DNA of 64,000 bases from assembly GCF_029962835.1 (NCBI RefSeq), contig NC_080578.1, positions 47,981,001 to 48,045,000 of the forward strand, written 5' to 3'. Made by a program: the position numbers and the translations under genes. This document shows, one piece after another, positions 34,849-48,086 of the stretch. Every line of letters starts with the position of its first letter. Positions within the stretch are counted from its first letter, which is position 1. This DNA comes from Magnolia sinica (Eukaryota > Streptophyta > Magnoliopsida > Magnoliales > Magnoliaceae). The notes beneath the pieces are model-generated. The model made no database searches. It saw only the letters and a list, made by a program, of their open reading frames with translations, and had not been told where the DNA came from.

Positions 34849-37800
34849 AGCAGAGCAAAAAAACCACTCGTACTTTACCGAGGAGAAATGGCGAAAGGAA
34901 AGAAGAAAATGCATGCTCCAACTGTCGCGGTTGATCCCGAGCCATCTAGGGCGCGGAATTCTACTTCTGGGCTGCAGATAGAGTCTGCACCAACAGAACC
35001 TACTCAGCGATCCAGGAATCGAGGGGGCAAATACCAAGCATTACAACACCAAATGGAGATATTAGTCAACGAGGTCAGCTAGATGAGGCAATAGATGAAC
35101 AGACAACATCCACATATTGATTAAGAGGTGAATGCTCCAATGATGGCAGAGTGTCCAACACCTTTGGAGTCCCAAGGCGCTTCACGAGGTGCTTCTGCTC
35201 GGATCACAACGCGACTGCGGGATCCATCGAATCAAGCCCCAACACACGTCTCTGAGACCTCGGCATTGGCTCCGACTGATCTCCGTCATGAGATAGAACG
35301 GAGAAGGCGCAGGACCCCTGAGCCCGATAACGCTCAGGAAACAGTAGCCGAGAACAGAGATGCCTGGGAAACTCGGCTCGAGGAACTTCGAGGTCAGATG
35401 AATACCATGCGCCGAGACTACCAAGCGCAGGCCCCCACAGCAGTTGAGGCAATGATGGAGGAGACCGAACCTACTTTCATGAGCGACATTATGGGAGCAA
35501 TCATGACCCCCAAGTTTCGAATGCCTCCCATCATCCAGTACTTTGGTTCTGGAGATCTGACCGAACACATGGAGTCATATCACTCCTGGATGCAAATTCA
35601 ATCCGCCTCAGAGCCGATGATGTGTAGAGCCTTTTCCATAACCTTCATGGGAGCCACAAGGAATTAGTACCAACAGTTGAAGCTTAATTCAATCAGCTCG
35701 TTTGCTGAGCTCAGCAAAGCCTTCCTGAAACAATTCATTGTTGGAAAGAAGTGTCGCAAGCCGTTTACTTATCTACTCACTATCAAATAGAGAAATGGGG
35801 AACCATTGAAAGATTACATCCAATAGTTCAATGAGGAGGCACTACAACTAGATGACTACTCTGATAAAACTACATTAACCGCAATAATATCCAAGCTTCG
35901 AGATGGAAGATTTCTCTTCTCTATAGGGAAGAATCCACCAACCACGCTTGAAGAACTCATAAGTCGGGCTCAAAAGTATTTGAACACTGAAGAGTTCTTC
36001 AACTCGCGAAAGAATAACCAACGCTAGGAATATTCATCCAAAGAAAAGAAGCGGAAAGATGAAGTGCCGTCACAAGAAAACAAAAGGAGGTCGGACGAGA
36101 GCACCTCCCATAATCGAAGGCCGAGTAGGAGACCGGAGAGCAAATTCAATTCATATACTCCCCTCAACACGTCTCCGGAGCAGATCCTATTAGATATCCG
36201 GGACAAGAAGCTGTTACATTAGCCAAGCTGCATGAAGACAAAAGCAGGTCAACAAGACAAGCGCAAATACTATCGCTTTCACGGCAATCATGGGCACAAC
36301 ACCAGCGATTATGTCAACTTGAAGGAAGAGATTGAAACTCTTATTCGCAAAGGACATCTGCGATAGTATGTTAAAGAAGAGAAACAACCTCGGAAGGATG
36401 AACCATCGAGTTGAGCAACGGACAATGCCATTGAGATTCAGATAATATATGGGGGACCATCAGGAGGTGGGGATTCAAATTAAGCTTGAAAAGCCCACGC
36501 TCGTAACACTGATGCTGATCATTATATCCATCTTGCCAACAGGCCGAGTAAGGAACCTCGGATGAGCCCGTGCAGCTTGACATTCACAGAGGACGAAGCG
36601 CGAGGGATTCAGCACCCCCATGACGATGCACTGGAGGTCACAATGACCATAGCCAAATGAAAAGTGTATTGAATTTTGGTCGATACAGGAAGCTCGGCCG
36701 ATATCTTATATTCTGAAGCATTCGTCAAGATGGGGATTGACAAATCACGCCTCCGACCCATTCGGACCCCACTACATGACTTTGCTAGTGATAAGGTGAT
36801 CTCAGAGGGAGCAATCTCCCTCCTAGTCACAGCCGAATAAGGTCAAAATCAGGTCACTTTGTTGGTCGACTTCCTGGTAGTAAACATGCCCTCGGCATAC
36901 AACGTCATCCTTAGACGACCTTCCCTCCACTCCATGAGAGAAATAGTATCCACATATCACTTGATGATAAAATTCCCTACGGTGGGAGGAATTGGATTCC
37001 TCCGATGCAATCAACGAGAGGCAGGACACTGCTACTCTGTGGTAGTTAGGAAGCGCGCGGTAAAACAAGCCCTTACAGTCAACGTGCTTGACCCCAGAGA
37101 AGACACCTTAGAAGAAAGTTATTCCATGGAGGACCTTGTGGCATTCCCGTCTGATGACACGGATCTTGCCAAGACAGTTCAACTCGGATCATCGCTATCC
37201 GACAGTCAACGAACACAGATGCTCAACTTTCTAAAGTAGCATAGCATAGAGATGTCTTCGCCTGGTCTCATCATGATATGCCAGGTATTGCTCCAGAGGT
37301 GATGGTCCACAAGCTGAACGTGGAACCAAAGCATAAGCCAGTCAAACAAAAGAGAAGAGCCTTCGAGCCTGACGAGGTTACTAAGCTCCTCGACACTGGT
37401 TTCATCGAAGAAGTTCATTATCCAGATTGGATTGCAAACGTGGTGCTCATGAAGAAGGCTAATGGGAAATGGCGGGTCTGCGTAGATTACTCGGACTTGA
37501 ACAAAGCTTGTCTCAAGGATAGCTTTCCTCTCCCCAGGATTGACCAATTGGTCGACAGTACAGCTAGCCATGAGCTTCTCACTTTCATGGACGCATACTC
37601 TGGTTACAATTAGATAGCGATGCATTCTCCTGACAGACAGAAGACGACATTCGTCACAGACAAGGGACTTTACTATTACTGAGTATGCCCTTCGGCCTGA
37701 AGAATGCAGTACAACATATCAAAGACTGGTAAACCAGATGTTTGCCTGGCAGATCGGTCAAACCATGGAGTTCTATGTCAATGACATGCTCGTAAAGAGC

Positions 37801-40689
37801 ATCAGAGCATCTGACTATATCTCAAACCTCAGAAAGACCTTCTCTATCCTACAGAGGTATCGTAGAGAGGCATTGAAGCAAACCCTTACAAGATCAAAGC
37901 CCTCCTTGATATGAGCTCGCCTCAGACAATGAAGGAGATCCAGTGCCTCACTGGAAGAGTCGTTGCACTCAGCCGTTTCATCTCCAGAGCCACGGATAAG
38001 TGTCTTCCCTTCTTCCAGCAATTGAAGGGTCACATGATGGTTGAGTGGACTTCAAACTGCGAGCAGGCCTTTCAGCAGCTGAAGCAATATTTAGGGTCGC
38101 CACCATTGTTGTCCAAGCCAGAGGAAGGAGAGCCCTTATTCCTTTACTTAGCGACCTCTGCATCAGTCGTCAACTCGGCTCTTTTTAGAGAAGTTGGAGG
38201 AAAACAACATCCTGTTTACTATACCAGCAAGGCACTAGTTCCAGCAGAGACAAGGTACCTGAGTATGGAGAAGCTTGCCTTGGGCTTGGTCATCTCTGCA
38301 TGACGACTACGTCCATACTTCCAAGCGCATTCCATCATCGTCATCACCGATTCACCACTTCGACAGGTGCTCCAGAAGCCTGAAGTATCCGGACGCCTAA
38401 CCAAGTGGGCTATTGAGCTTGGGGAATTCGATATACAGCATCGGCCAAAGACTGTAATCAAGGGCTAAGTAGTGGCTGATTTTATAGCAGAGTTCACCAC
38501 TTAAAATTGTGAATTCAGAGGACCCGATCCGAAGACACCTACAGGCTCTGTGATGAACCCTGTTGTTCCCCAAGTTCCTTCACCACCCGAGGATGCCAGG
38601 GCAAAGATAAGGACTAATAAATGGACCCTATATGTGCTCAAAATGAGGAGCAAGAATTGTCCTGGTCGTGCCCGATATGACAACCATTCAGTACACGATA
38701 AGGCTTGGCTTCAAAGCATCAAATAACGAAGCAGAATATGAAGCACTATTGGCTGGGCTCAGGTTAGCTATTACCCTAGGAGTCTAGTTCATCAGTGTTC
38801 GGTGCGATTTTCAACTTGTTGTAAATCAGGTGTCGACAGAGTATGAGGCCAAGGAAGCTAGGATGATATCCTACTTAGGCAAGGCATGACAGATCATGGG
38901 AAAATTCAAGGAGTGTATCGTAAGTCAAATACCAAGAGCTAAAAATTCCTGGGTTGACGCCCTTGCAAAGCTGGCCTTGGCAACTGAAGGGAATATCCCA
39001 AGGATCGTCCCTGTGGAGTTTCTGGATAAGCCGAGCATTGATCATGCCGACTAAGGGACCATCAACCTGGTATAAATGACTACGAGTTGGATGGATTCTA
39101 TAGTTAGATACCTCACGAACGGTAAGGTTCCTAAGGACAAACTGGAAGCTCGGCGTCTAAGAGTAAGAGTAGCACGGTATACAATCATAGGAGATACTCT
39201 GTATAAAAAAGGGTACTCTCAATTGTATTTAAGATGTTTACGACCCAATGAGCGAGAGTACGTGATCTGAGAGACACACGAAGAAATTTACGGGAATCAC
39301 TCTGGCAGCCGAGCCTTGGCTCAGAAGAGTATCCATCAAGGATACTTTTGGCCGACATTCTAAGAAGACTTCAAGGATTTCATCCAAAGATGTAATAAAT
39401 GCCAGAGATTTGCTGTTGTCCCGAGGCAACAGGCGGAAGAGCTAACCCCTATGATTGGGCTGTTGCCGTTTGCTCAATAGGGGATCGACATCATTAGGCC
39501 CCTGCCGCGAGACAAAAGACAAACTAAATATACAATCATAGCGGTAGACTATTTCACTAAATGGGCTGAGGTCGAGCCTGTGGCAAAGATCACCGAGTAG
39601 AAGATAACAAATTTCGTCTGGAAGAATGTAATTTATCAATTTGGCATCCTGCATACCATTGTGTCTGACAACGGAAAGCAGTTCAACAACGATAGATTTA
39701 GGGGTATGTGCCAAAGGCTCGGCATTGTCAACGCCTACTCGTTACCTTGTCACCCTCAGTCCAATGGCCAAGTGGAAGCTATGAATAAAATCATCAAGAA
39801 TCACCTTAAGACAAAGTTGGAGAAGGCTAAGGGTAATTGGGCCGGGGAACTCCAGTTCGTTCTATGGGCATACATAAATACAGCTCGATCAACTACTAGA
39901 GAGACCTTGTTCTCCCTCTCATACGGCATGGAGGCCGTCGTCCCAGTCGAAATAGGACTCTCCACTGCTCGGGTACAGACCTATTAAGATGAACAGAATA
40001 CCAAGCAGATTGTGGTAAGTCTCGACTTGTTCGAAGAACTGAGGGACACCACAAGACTATGGGTTGCGGCTCAGCACCAGCAGGTCACCCATTTCTACAA
40101 TTATAGGGTTAAAACAAGGCGATTCTAACGAGGAGACATCGTCCTTCGCCATGTGTTCCAGAATACAATAGAACCCGAAGTGGGGTCCTTGGGCCCAGAC
40201 TGGGAGGGACCCTATCGAGTAGCTAGCTCGACCAAACTGGGATCCTATCGCATGGAGGATTTGGAAGGACGATCACTGCCACATCCCTGGAATGCCGAGC
40301 ATTTGAAGATCTACTATCCATAAAGGGGGACAATGTAAGGGTTGAGACTGCTTGTTATGACAACATTTTAAATAAAGATGTTATTTTCTACATTAAGTCA
40401 GTCTACATGGGAATTCCCCTGAGGAAGAAGATCCTGATGACAAGCTGATCACCTACAAGATGATCTCCTCATCAACTAAGCATGCTACGAGGGGCCATTT
40501 CTCATATGCAGAAATGAAATCCCTCGACGAGCTAACCCTTAAAGAAGAGGTCGACTCGTCACTCGACAACTCCCACAAACGCAATCTACAACCAACAAAT
40601 GGAATCATCAACTAAAAAATAAAATTAATAAGTATAAAGCGTAAAAGCGTCATAGTGTTCGATTACAAAATGATAGAAGTAAAAAATTA

Positions 40690-41913
40690 GTCAACACGAG
40701 GAGAGGGATCGACAACGTTTGGGGGCTGAGCAACAGGAGCATCTTTGGCTTGGGCAGCGCTGTGAGCAGGAGTGTCATCAGCCTCCTCGGTAGCCAAGGC
40801 ATCCAAATCAAGGTCTGGATAGAGTCTCTTAATGTCGTCCAGACAAGCGTTGTAGGCGTAATAGTAGACTCAATCAATCTCGGCATCCCTCTCCGTCGAA
40901 GACTTAAACTCCTCAGCGGCCGCGGCAGTAGCTAAAGCAACCAATGCTTTGATCTCGGCCCGTTGTGCAGCCAGGGCCTCAGCAACGTCAAGTCTGGCCT
41001 GCCCCTATTCAGCCGCCAGCCGCGTATTATCTTCTTCCACCCTTTCAAGATGAGCCCTTGTGCTCGTTAGCTCAGACTCAGACAAGTCGAGGCGAGACTA
41101 AAGCCCGTTGACCTCTCCTTGGAGCATTAACTCCCTCAACTGGCCTTCTCCTATTAGGCCCTTCAGCTTCTCCTGTTCTTTAGATGAGGCCTTCAGGAGC
41201 TCCTCCAGCTTAGCCCTCCCCCGTTCGATTTTGGTCATCGCCTACAGCCTCTCCCAAATCAAGAGAAACATCGGCAACACCTGAGAAAGAAAAGGTCAGA
41301 AAATGTAAGATAACGATCATTGCCAACAAATTAAGTAAAGTGGAAAGCTTACTGTATAACAGACCAAGGCATAGTCATTGATGAACGATTCAGGAAGGCG
41401 AGTAAGGGTGTTGGCAATCAATGTCTCGGGCGCATGTTTTGCCGCCCAGTCAACTAAGAGGGACATATGGTAGTAGGGTGAAAATACCTCTGATCCCAAG
41501 GGGGGAACCAGTTCGGCGGCTCCCCCGACACCACTAGCAGCTGAGGCCTGGGGCTCAGCCTCGGGCACAACATCACCTCTGGGCAAGGTATCGGTTTTGC
41601 TAGTTAAGAAAGCTACTTCAGCAACCATAAGAATGACATCCTTAGCCCCCTTCATGATGTCCCTCTCAAGCCTATCAAGAGAGGGATTCGTAGCAACAAT
41701 CTCTTCAACAACTTCACTATCCATCCCGGGAGGAGGGCGAGGGGCGGCCGGAGGAACCTTGATGGTCGGGGAAGGGGTGGCAGTAGGCTTGACCACGGAG
41801 GGGGTAGTTTTTTTCTTCCTCGACGTGATTTTCACGCGAGGCTTAGAACTCATCATCACACTAAAAGGGGGGCGCGACCCCCTCTTTCTCTTAGAACCTG
41901 AGGCTTCAGCCAT
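40690..41913 (-). mobile_element. Antisense gene of the Tat element, downstream part (basic/proline-rich leader, C-terminal segment)
   Basis: A minus-strand open frame at 41317-41913 begins MAEASGSKRKRGSRPPFSVM and holds a Lys/Pro-rich low-complexity stretch, followed by LERDIMKGAKDVILMVAEVA. Between about 40690 and 41300 the same strand encodes Ala/Glu-rich, probably coiled-coil sequence and an acidic tail. These features match the usual C-terminal half of Tat antisense-ORF proteins. Breaks are present. Confidence 0.65.
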
Positions 41914-42191
41914 ACCTGATCAAAGAAGCTCAGCTCAGGAACATGTCTACAAGGAAAACTTAGATCCTATATAAGTTTAACTCACCCAGGGCAATAAGAA
42001 AGGGCTTGAATCTACAAAACCTGGACTGAAAAAGATTTTTCGGATTGATGATGTTGTGTCAAATGCGTTGCTCCTTCTTCAGTACCTGGGCCCTGACAAC
42101 TTGGGCTCGGAGGAAGGAGGAAATTTCAGGAGGACCCTTCGGATAATCTACAAATAAAAGACAAGGATCAGAATAGGGCAGATCAAAATAT

Positions 42192-42996
42192 TTAAGGCAA
42201 AACACAAGCCTTAAAAAATTCAACCTGAGTTGGCGAACTTAGTCGGCACCCTGACTGGCAGACTGCCGAACTCGGATGTAGGCGCTTCCCACTCTCCAGA
42301 GGCCTAAAACCATTTGCTCTTCTAATCCTTATTGGAAGAAGGGAGTCTGGTAATGAGACCTGGGGCACATTGGCTTCTCGCTGAGAAATAATACCAACAC
42401 AGCTCACATGAGTCGTGCTTGGCTTGGTACATGGACAGGAACTCATTCGGTGTCAGGTCTTGATTCTTGAGTTGACGCCAAATGATGAAGGAAGAAACTA
42501 GGGTTTGTCAGGTGTTAGGGATGAGCTAACCTGGAGCTAGCCTTAGACGTGCGGTCATCACACACATGAAAGGGTGGATTGAAAACTGAAGCCCACACTG
42601 GAGGGTGTAAATGAAGATTGCAATATCCCCGTCGGCCGGGTCCCCTGGAGCATCGAGAGGGGAAGGAGCTCTGATCTGCACTGAGTCGGGAATCTGATAG
42701 TCTGCCCGGATCTGGGCCATTTGGGACTTGACCAAGACCGAGCCCCTGGGAACAACCACTTCAGACAGATCTCCCGAGGGTCCAGCCACGGCCCTTCCGG
42801 CTAGATCCCAAGGTATTCTTTTTGACCCTTTGGCTCGGCCTTTTGCCTTAAGACCCACAACTTTCTTCGCAGGAGGTCGGAGAAGTATCGCCTCAAAGGG
42901 ATCTTCCGAGCCTCCGTGCCTGGAGTCGGTGCTCTCTGGCTCGGAGTCATTCCTGACTGCTTGGACTTCTCGAACTTTGTCTGACCCATTCGACAT
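42192..42996 (-). mobile_element. Antisense gene of the Tat element, upstream part (gypsy-type 'Transposase_28' domain)
   Basis: Minus-strand coding runs opposite to gag-pol within the 3' part of the element. It has an acidic/basic leader from MSNGSDKVREV, then YQIPDSVQIRAPSPLDAPGD and IHPFMCVMTARLRLAPG, and further on WYYFSARSQCAPG. This is the domain labelled 'putative gypsy type transposon' in plant proteins, known from antisense ORFs of Tat elements. The function is unproven. It belongs to the broken element and is treated as a fossil. Confidence 0.75.
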
Positions 42997-43561
42997 AGCA
43001 AGACAAAAGAAAAGTTGAATGAGAATCGAGAGGGAAAAACTCAGAGGAAATTGCTCTCCGAAGGATGATTAGCAGCGAAAACTCACCAAGAAAAGGAAGT
43101 GTAGGAGAATTCAAATGAAAGTGGAAGGTGACTTTTATAGCCTTAGTCGGCCGCTTGTAATTATGACGAACAAATATCTCTGAAGATGAAATGACACAAC
43201 TTCGAATCCTGCTGCATACGTGGCAGCAGACCGTTTATTCGAGCTGGCATCCTCCAAGCTGCGCGCCACCAACATTAAATAGCATTTAATGCGCAAACGA
43301 CCCTTCGCCTCTCGGCATCCACGCAGTAGTTTCTCGCATGCTTAAGTGATTCGAATCTATAACCATTACCACGTGGTCGTCAATCACAGGCTCGTACCGG
43401 AGAAAGCTGCCACAGTTGTACGTCGCCATGGTAACGAAAGGACATGATTACGATGATTCGTCTTGGTCATACCAACTCACCCTGATGGATGGAACGGTGG
43501 TTCAATTTCCCAGGCATTTACTCCCTGAGTCCGAGCTCAAACTCAAGGAGTAGGAGGCTTC

Positions 43562-44147
43562 TGTTTTAATCTGGACTGACTACAAATGAAGCCGACCCGA
43601 AATAGCCACATCAATACTTGGCCAATCCAAGCGGTCTTTAGGGCCTTCTCGGCTAAACGAGCAAATGCACCAAATACTCTAAAAGGCACAATAACAAAAA
43701 TACAAAGGTCCAACTCGTGGCTATGCATGGGCTCGGACCACCCGAGTAATTGGTCACCAGTGTTCAGGATACGCTTGGCTCGACGTAGTCCGAGCACTTG
43801 TTAGGGTTAGATATGTTCGGCACATTCGTTCTAATTTAACCTCATAACACACGACAAGATCGGCCATTAATCCACGTTCGTGGCGTAACCGACAATATCA
43901 GTGGGCACATGTTCTCCGCCTAATGGAGGAGATCGTGCCGAGATTGTCGGACGAGATCAATTTAACTAAAATGTATAAATAGGGGACTCATACAGAGGAA
44001 CAAGTACGCAATATCTCACACCTTAAGCCCCAGCTACACTACTTAGACTCAGATTCCAAGCCTAACTTTGTTCTTCTCCTGTGCAGGCTTACAGGGCTCG
44101 ACACGAGTGTTTGGAGCTTGGCAAGGGTGAACCAAATTTTTACATCA
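43562..44147 (+). repeat. 3' LTR of the Tat element
   Basis: It starts TGTTTTAATCTGG after a purine-rich CAAGGAGTAGGAGG and ends TTTTTACATCA. It is slightly shorter than the 5' LTR. Confidence 0.87.
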
Positions 44148-44773
44148 ACAAGAACAATGATAATTGTGGAGTAAAGCTAATAAGGAGAAATCATATATAT
44201 ATATATATTAAAAAAATAATTATTAATTATCCGCCTCATATCGAGTAGATTGATGATCCATAAAACATGTTTATAAAAACTAAGTAGATCATCAAGGTCG
44301 AAGACCCAAGATCCAATCATTCTCAATTGCCACTCTACTCCTATCATATTATGCCTATGATGCCTTCTCACTCTTGGCCAATGCATCCTCATCATTTACT
44401 TCACTTTCCAATTTGTTCCTTTTAACTTTATGTACAAACAGGTTAGCAGTTTGTCAGATGATACACCAAGTACCATTCCTTGGGATCCATGGAAGGTGAG
44501 AAGAGAGAGTCATTTCCACATTGACCTCTCAAGTGAGTTGCTTATAGTAGGTGTTGCACTTTGCCTTAAAAGACCCAGCGTCCCATAGTGTTAACATTCC
44601 TTTTCGTACATGCATTAACCATTTTCTTTGCTTTTCTTATCAGGATGATGTCCAACCCCTTTAAGGTTGTTTCATTTGCTTTGGCATCCCAATCATTTCT
44701 AGTTCATTAACCAATTCAAGCATCCTCACAATCTATTCACTAACCAACACCCCTTTCTCGAGCTTCATAGAAT
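44148..44773 (-). other. Spacer with a possible copia gag remnant
   Basis: Between the Tat element and the first CACTA terminus. On the minus strand near 44680-44760 a frame reads LELVNELEMIGMPKQMKQP, which recalls the UBN2-type gag of copia elements. It is too short to be sure. Confidence 0.3.
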
Positions 44774-44794
44774 CACTACAACAAAACTGTATAA
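44774..44794 (+). repeat. CACTA left terminus, unit 1
   Basis: CACTACAACAAAACTGTATAA. It shares CACTACAACAAAA with 53470 and 57258, then a GGCA.TT..G block. Confidence 0.8.
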
Positions 44795-44899
44795 AACTGG
44801 CACTTTGGGTGCATCATACACTAGCGCTATTTAAATGCGGGCTACGAATGTTATATAAAATTAAAAACAGGACGCGATTTCCATTTCACTCCCAGCTCT

Positions 44900-45049
44900 C
44901 TTTCTCCTGACGATTGTCTCTCTCCCTCTCCCGACGACTCTCTCTCTCTCTATCTCCCTCTCCCGACAACTCTCTCTCTCCCGACTCTCTCTCTCTCTCC
45001 CTCTCTCGACGACTCTCTCTCTCTCCCTCTCCCGACAACTCTCCCTCTC

Positions 45050-45094
<45 letters not shown>

Positions 45095-45175
45095 GACTCT
45101 CAGCTTCTTCCTACCCCCGACTCTCTCTCTCGCAGGACTCTCAGCTTCTTCCTACCCCCGACTCTCTCTCTCACG
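44900..45175 (+). repeat. CT-rich degenerate tandem repeat, unit 1
   Basis: Repeats of CTCTCTCTC separated by CCCGAC(G/A)AC or CCCGACTC. Near the right end a 46-base piece (GACTCTCAGCTTCTTCCTAC) occurs twice. The Ser/Leu-rich open frame over it is an artefact. Confidence 0.9.
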
Positions 45176-47635
45176 TGAGCTGCTATTAATTTTTGGGCTT
45201 AGATGAAGATTTGAAATAGGTAAGAGTCTAGATTTCATCAATTTCAACCTTAGTGATTTCCTAATTAAGGATTTACAATGTTGAAACCCTAATTAGGGAT
45301 TTACTACATTAAAACCTTAATTCAATGTTGAAACCCTAATTAGGAATTTTTCTAGGTTGTTTGATGCGAATACATAGAAATGATTTGTTGTGTGATACAG
45401 TTCTGATTTGTTCGATACTTCGATTTGGAGTTTTTTTATCTGAATTTTGTTGGATTTCGTGACGGGTGGAGTTTTTCAATTTGAATTCTATTTGATTTGC
45501 AGTTTTATAACCCATTAGGTATCTAGATCTGCTACTCTCTTGTTTCCTAGGGTTTTGGATCTATTTTCTGCACTTTGCAAGGTTTTTTGACGGTTATGGT
45601 GGGGATTTACTAGATCTAGAACTAAGGTTTGGATTTCAGAAAATTCAAGTGAGAAGATGCTTTTTCTTTTTCCATTTTTCATCTGTGGATTTCTTGTGTA
45701 TTTTTTAGGACTTTCTCCTCTCGTGAGCTGAGAGAGTAAAAAGACAGATCCGGATCTCATTCCACACTCTTCCATCTCCAATTTAAGGTACTGCCCTTTT
45801 CCAACTTACTCACTCATTTCAAAACCCTAGATTTCTACTCCTATTTCTCCAAATTTCTTCTAATATCCTGACTTCTCGACGAGATTCGACGTTGTAAGGG
45901 TTGGTTGTCATACACATCTCACAGTGGGCCCCAAATTGAAATTGGAATTTTCGAGTTGTTGTTGATTCTTATCTATGGCGTAGTCCTCATGATGATTGGG
46001 TCTGCCTGATTTTTGGTGCCTCCCTACCCAATGATTGGATCAACCTTTTGGATGGTTGTATTGCATACTTACAGTACATGTGCCCACAACTGCCCTGTTG
46101 CATGTTAATATTCAACTCCATGTGACATTCTGCTTGATGAATTATATTTCTTTCTTTCTTTGTTAAGTATTTTAATTGATGTGCTTCCCCTGTTTTGAGA
46201 AAATATAGGTAAATGTCAAGCGTAATCCATGCTCATGAACTATCCCATCCTTTCTTGTAAATGTTATGCCTAAATATTTAGCAATTATATCTTTGCAGCT
46301 CTTGTTGCATTATAGTGGTTGGACTTCATATCACACATGCAAATTGTCTTTCATTAAATGCATTTATTTACATTTATATGTTACCATTTCATTTTCCAAT
46401 GTTGGAAAGACATTGATTTCGTTTTTTTTATTTTTCATACGCAGGCTGCTGGTGCTCTGTCAATAAAAATTGGTTAGTTTCGAAGGCATAGTTGGATGGT
46501 ATTGACTTTTATATGTATATTCTGTCCAATTCATTGGTCATGATTTTTGGAGGAAATAATTTCCACAACTACCTTTTCGACTCAAAGTCAGGTGTAAACA
46601 TGATTAATCACCCTAAAAAAGACAAAAAAGAAAAAAGAAAAAAAGGGAAAGTAAAAGTTCAAAACCATTAATCTATCTTTAAAGTGCCATCTGTTTTAAA
46701 GAGTTCTAACATCCATAAACTTGCCAAAACCATGTGTAACCTAGATTTCAACAGTTGTATACACAGTTGCAAATAGGTTACTATAAACAAACTGCTATGC
46801 ATACAGATGCTATATTTTAGCATGTAAACCTTTTTTTTTCTGACTGGATTGGGCACTATCAGGGCACTTACCAACATGTATCCGAATAAAATGTCATTCA
46901 AAACTCAAACCTCGATAGAGTGGAATGGCGGAAAAGGATTCACTTGCTTTTAACAAACAACTCACTTGCATTTCTTTTACATTTCATAAACATTTCACAA
47001 GGGTTTCACAAATGCTTCAAAACGGGATTTTAGGCATTTCATTGTGTTTTAAAAAAATTCTTATGCCTTACAGGAAAGTTTTTAAAGATGAGTCGTTTTG
47101 GTTTTGGAAGTGTTCTTCCATAGAGATTTCATAGATTTCATTGCATAAAATAGAGAGTTGGTCCATGGAGACTTGGGGTCATATGGTCACATTCTTTGGA
47201 GCATGACAGTTCATGCTCTATGATTTCTATGCAACGGATTTCATAACATTAGGTGTGCCATTTATCTAGAGAGTCTTTACCGCTTCGCTATTCGTTGTCC
47301 TTCATCCAGAGAGGTACTGGGATTCATAACATTAGGTGTGCCATTTATCCTTCCCAGTTCCAAAACCGTCAGCAAAGATCTCCCCAAAAGCTTCTACATA
47401 TTGAGGTGGCAGGTAATGTAGTTTCCCTTTTATTGTGCCGTCTTGGGAGTAATTGGTACTGAATGAAATGTGCTATGCTAATTGTTGGATCTAAAATCTA
47501 CTAGAGAACATTAAAGCTGCACACAACATCAGCCATACTGAAATTGAATTTGAAAAAAAAAAGAAAAAGAAAAAAAAAGTGGATTTCACCAAACTAAGGC
47601 AAATGATGCTTGTCACCTTTAACGCATTGATTGCT

Positions 47636-47879
47636 TCTAACAGAAGCAAATCAGATTACATAATTCCTGCTCTAGTTGAAGCTTTACATAAGGTAATCCT
47701 CACATTTACAGCTACTCAACATCTTTAGCTCTGTATTTTGTGTTCATTGTCTAATATATATTGATATCCAATCTTTCATGCTTACTGAAGTATATATTCC
47801 ATGGATTGCAACTGGCATGCAAGAGCCCGAGACTAAGATTTGTGTGAGTATGTTGGATTCATTGAATGAATGTATACAG
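47636..47879 (+). pseudogene. Importin-5 (karyopherin beta-3) fragment, two exons
   Basis: Importin-5 is a HEAT-repeat nuclear import receptor. Here only a short internal piece is present. The first exon piece (about 47636-47692) reads RSKSDYIIPALVEALHK and ends at a GTAATC donor. The second (47823-47879) reads EPETKICVSMLDSLNECIQ and ends at a GTTTGT donor. In plant importin-5 these two blocks are adjacent. The intron between them is retained, so the copy came from genomic DNA, not cDNA. The acceptor before the second piece reads CAAG instead of an expected CAGG, so splicing is probably lost. The remaining HEAT repeats are absent. Confidence 0.75.
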
Positions 47880-48000
47880 GTTTGTAATTTCTTTTGTTGC
47901 ATTATGCATTTTATTTAGAACATGAACTCTGAAGCATACTGATCCATTTTGTGCTTGTGCTTTCTTATTGAATTATTTAATGATTCTTACTTGTGGTGTG

Positions 48001-48016
48001 TGTGTGTGTGTGTGTG

Positions 48017-48083
<67 letters not shown>
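48001..48083. repeat. (GT)n followed by (AT)n microsatellite
   Basis: About 9 GT units, then more than 30 AT units. Confidence 0.95.

Positions 48084-48086
<3 letters not shown>

Larger units (their letters stand above)
34201..44147 (+). mobile_element. Ty3/gypsy Tat-lineage element with both LTRs and an antisense gene, broken
   Basis: A roughly 9.95-kb element. Parts in order are the 5' LTR, a primer-binding site of the TTGGCGCC type, gag (about 34888-36420), protease (LVDTGSSADILY near 36680), reverse transcriptase (about 37290-37900, with WRVCVDYSDLNKA), RNase H (about 38040-38480), a second archaeal-type RNase H (about 38690-39000, with NNEAEYEALLAGLRLAI), integrase (about 39230-40320), a long 3' region with a gene on the opposite strand, and the 3' LTR. 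The second RNase H and the antisense gene are marks of the plant Tat lineage. The LTRs agree at roughly nine in ten bases by eye. The coding part has many breaks. The exact left end is uncertain by about 10 bases, and no clean target duplication was fixed (ACAAG at 34186 and at 44148 is a candidate). Confidence 0.92.

Noticed and set aside
34678-35037. Minus-strand open frames overlapping the Tat element gag and LTR
   Set aside because: They are shadows of the plus-strand gag frame and show no domain.
44914-45189. Long Ser/Leu-rich open frame, and similar ones at 21435-21839 and 53437-53838
   Set aside because: They are translations of CT/GA microsatellites with no initiation context or homology.
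46446-46475. Exon-like AAGALSIKI between AG and GT
   Set aside because: Too short and not recognisable; no neighbouring exon of a known gene.
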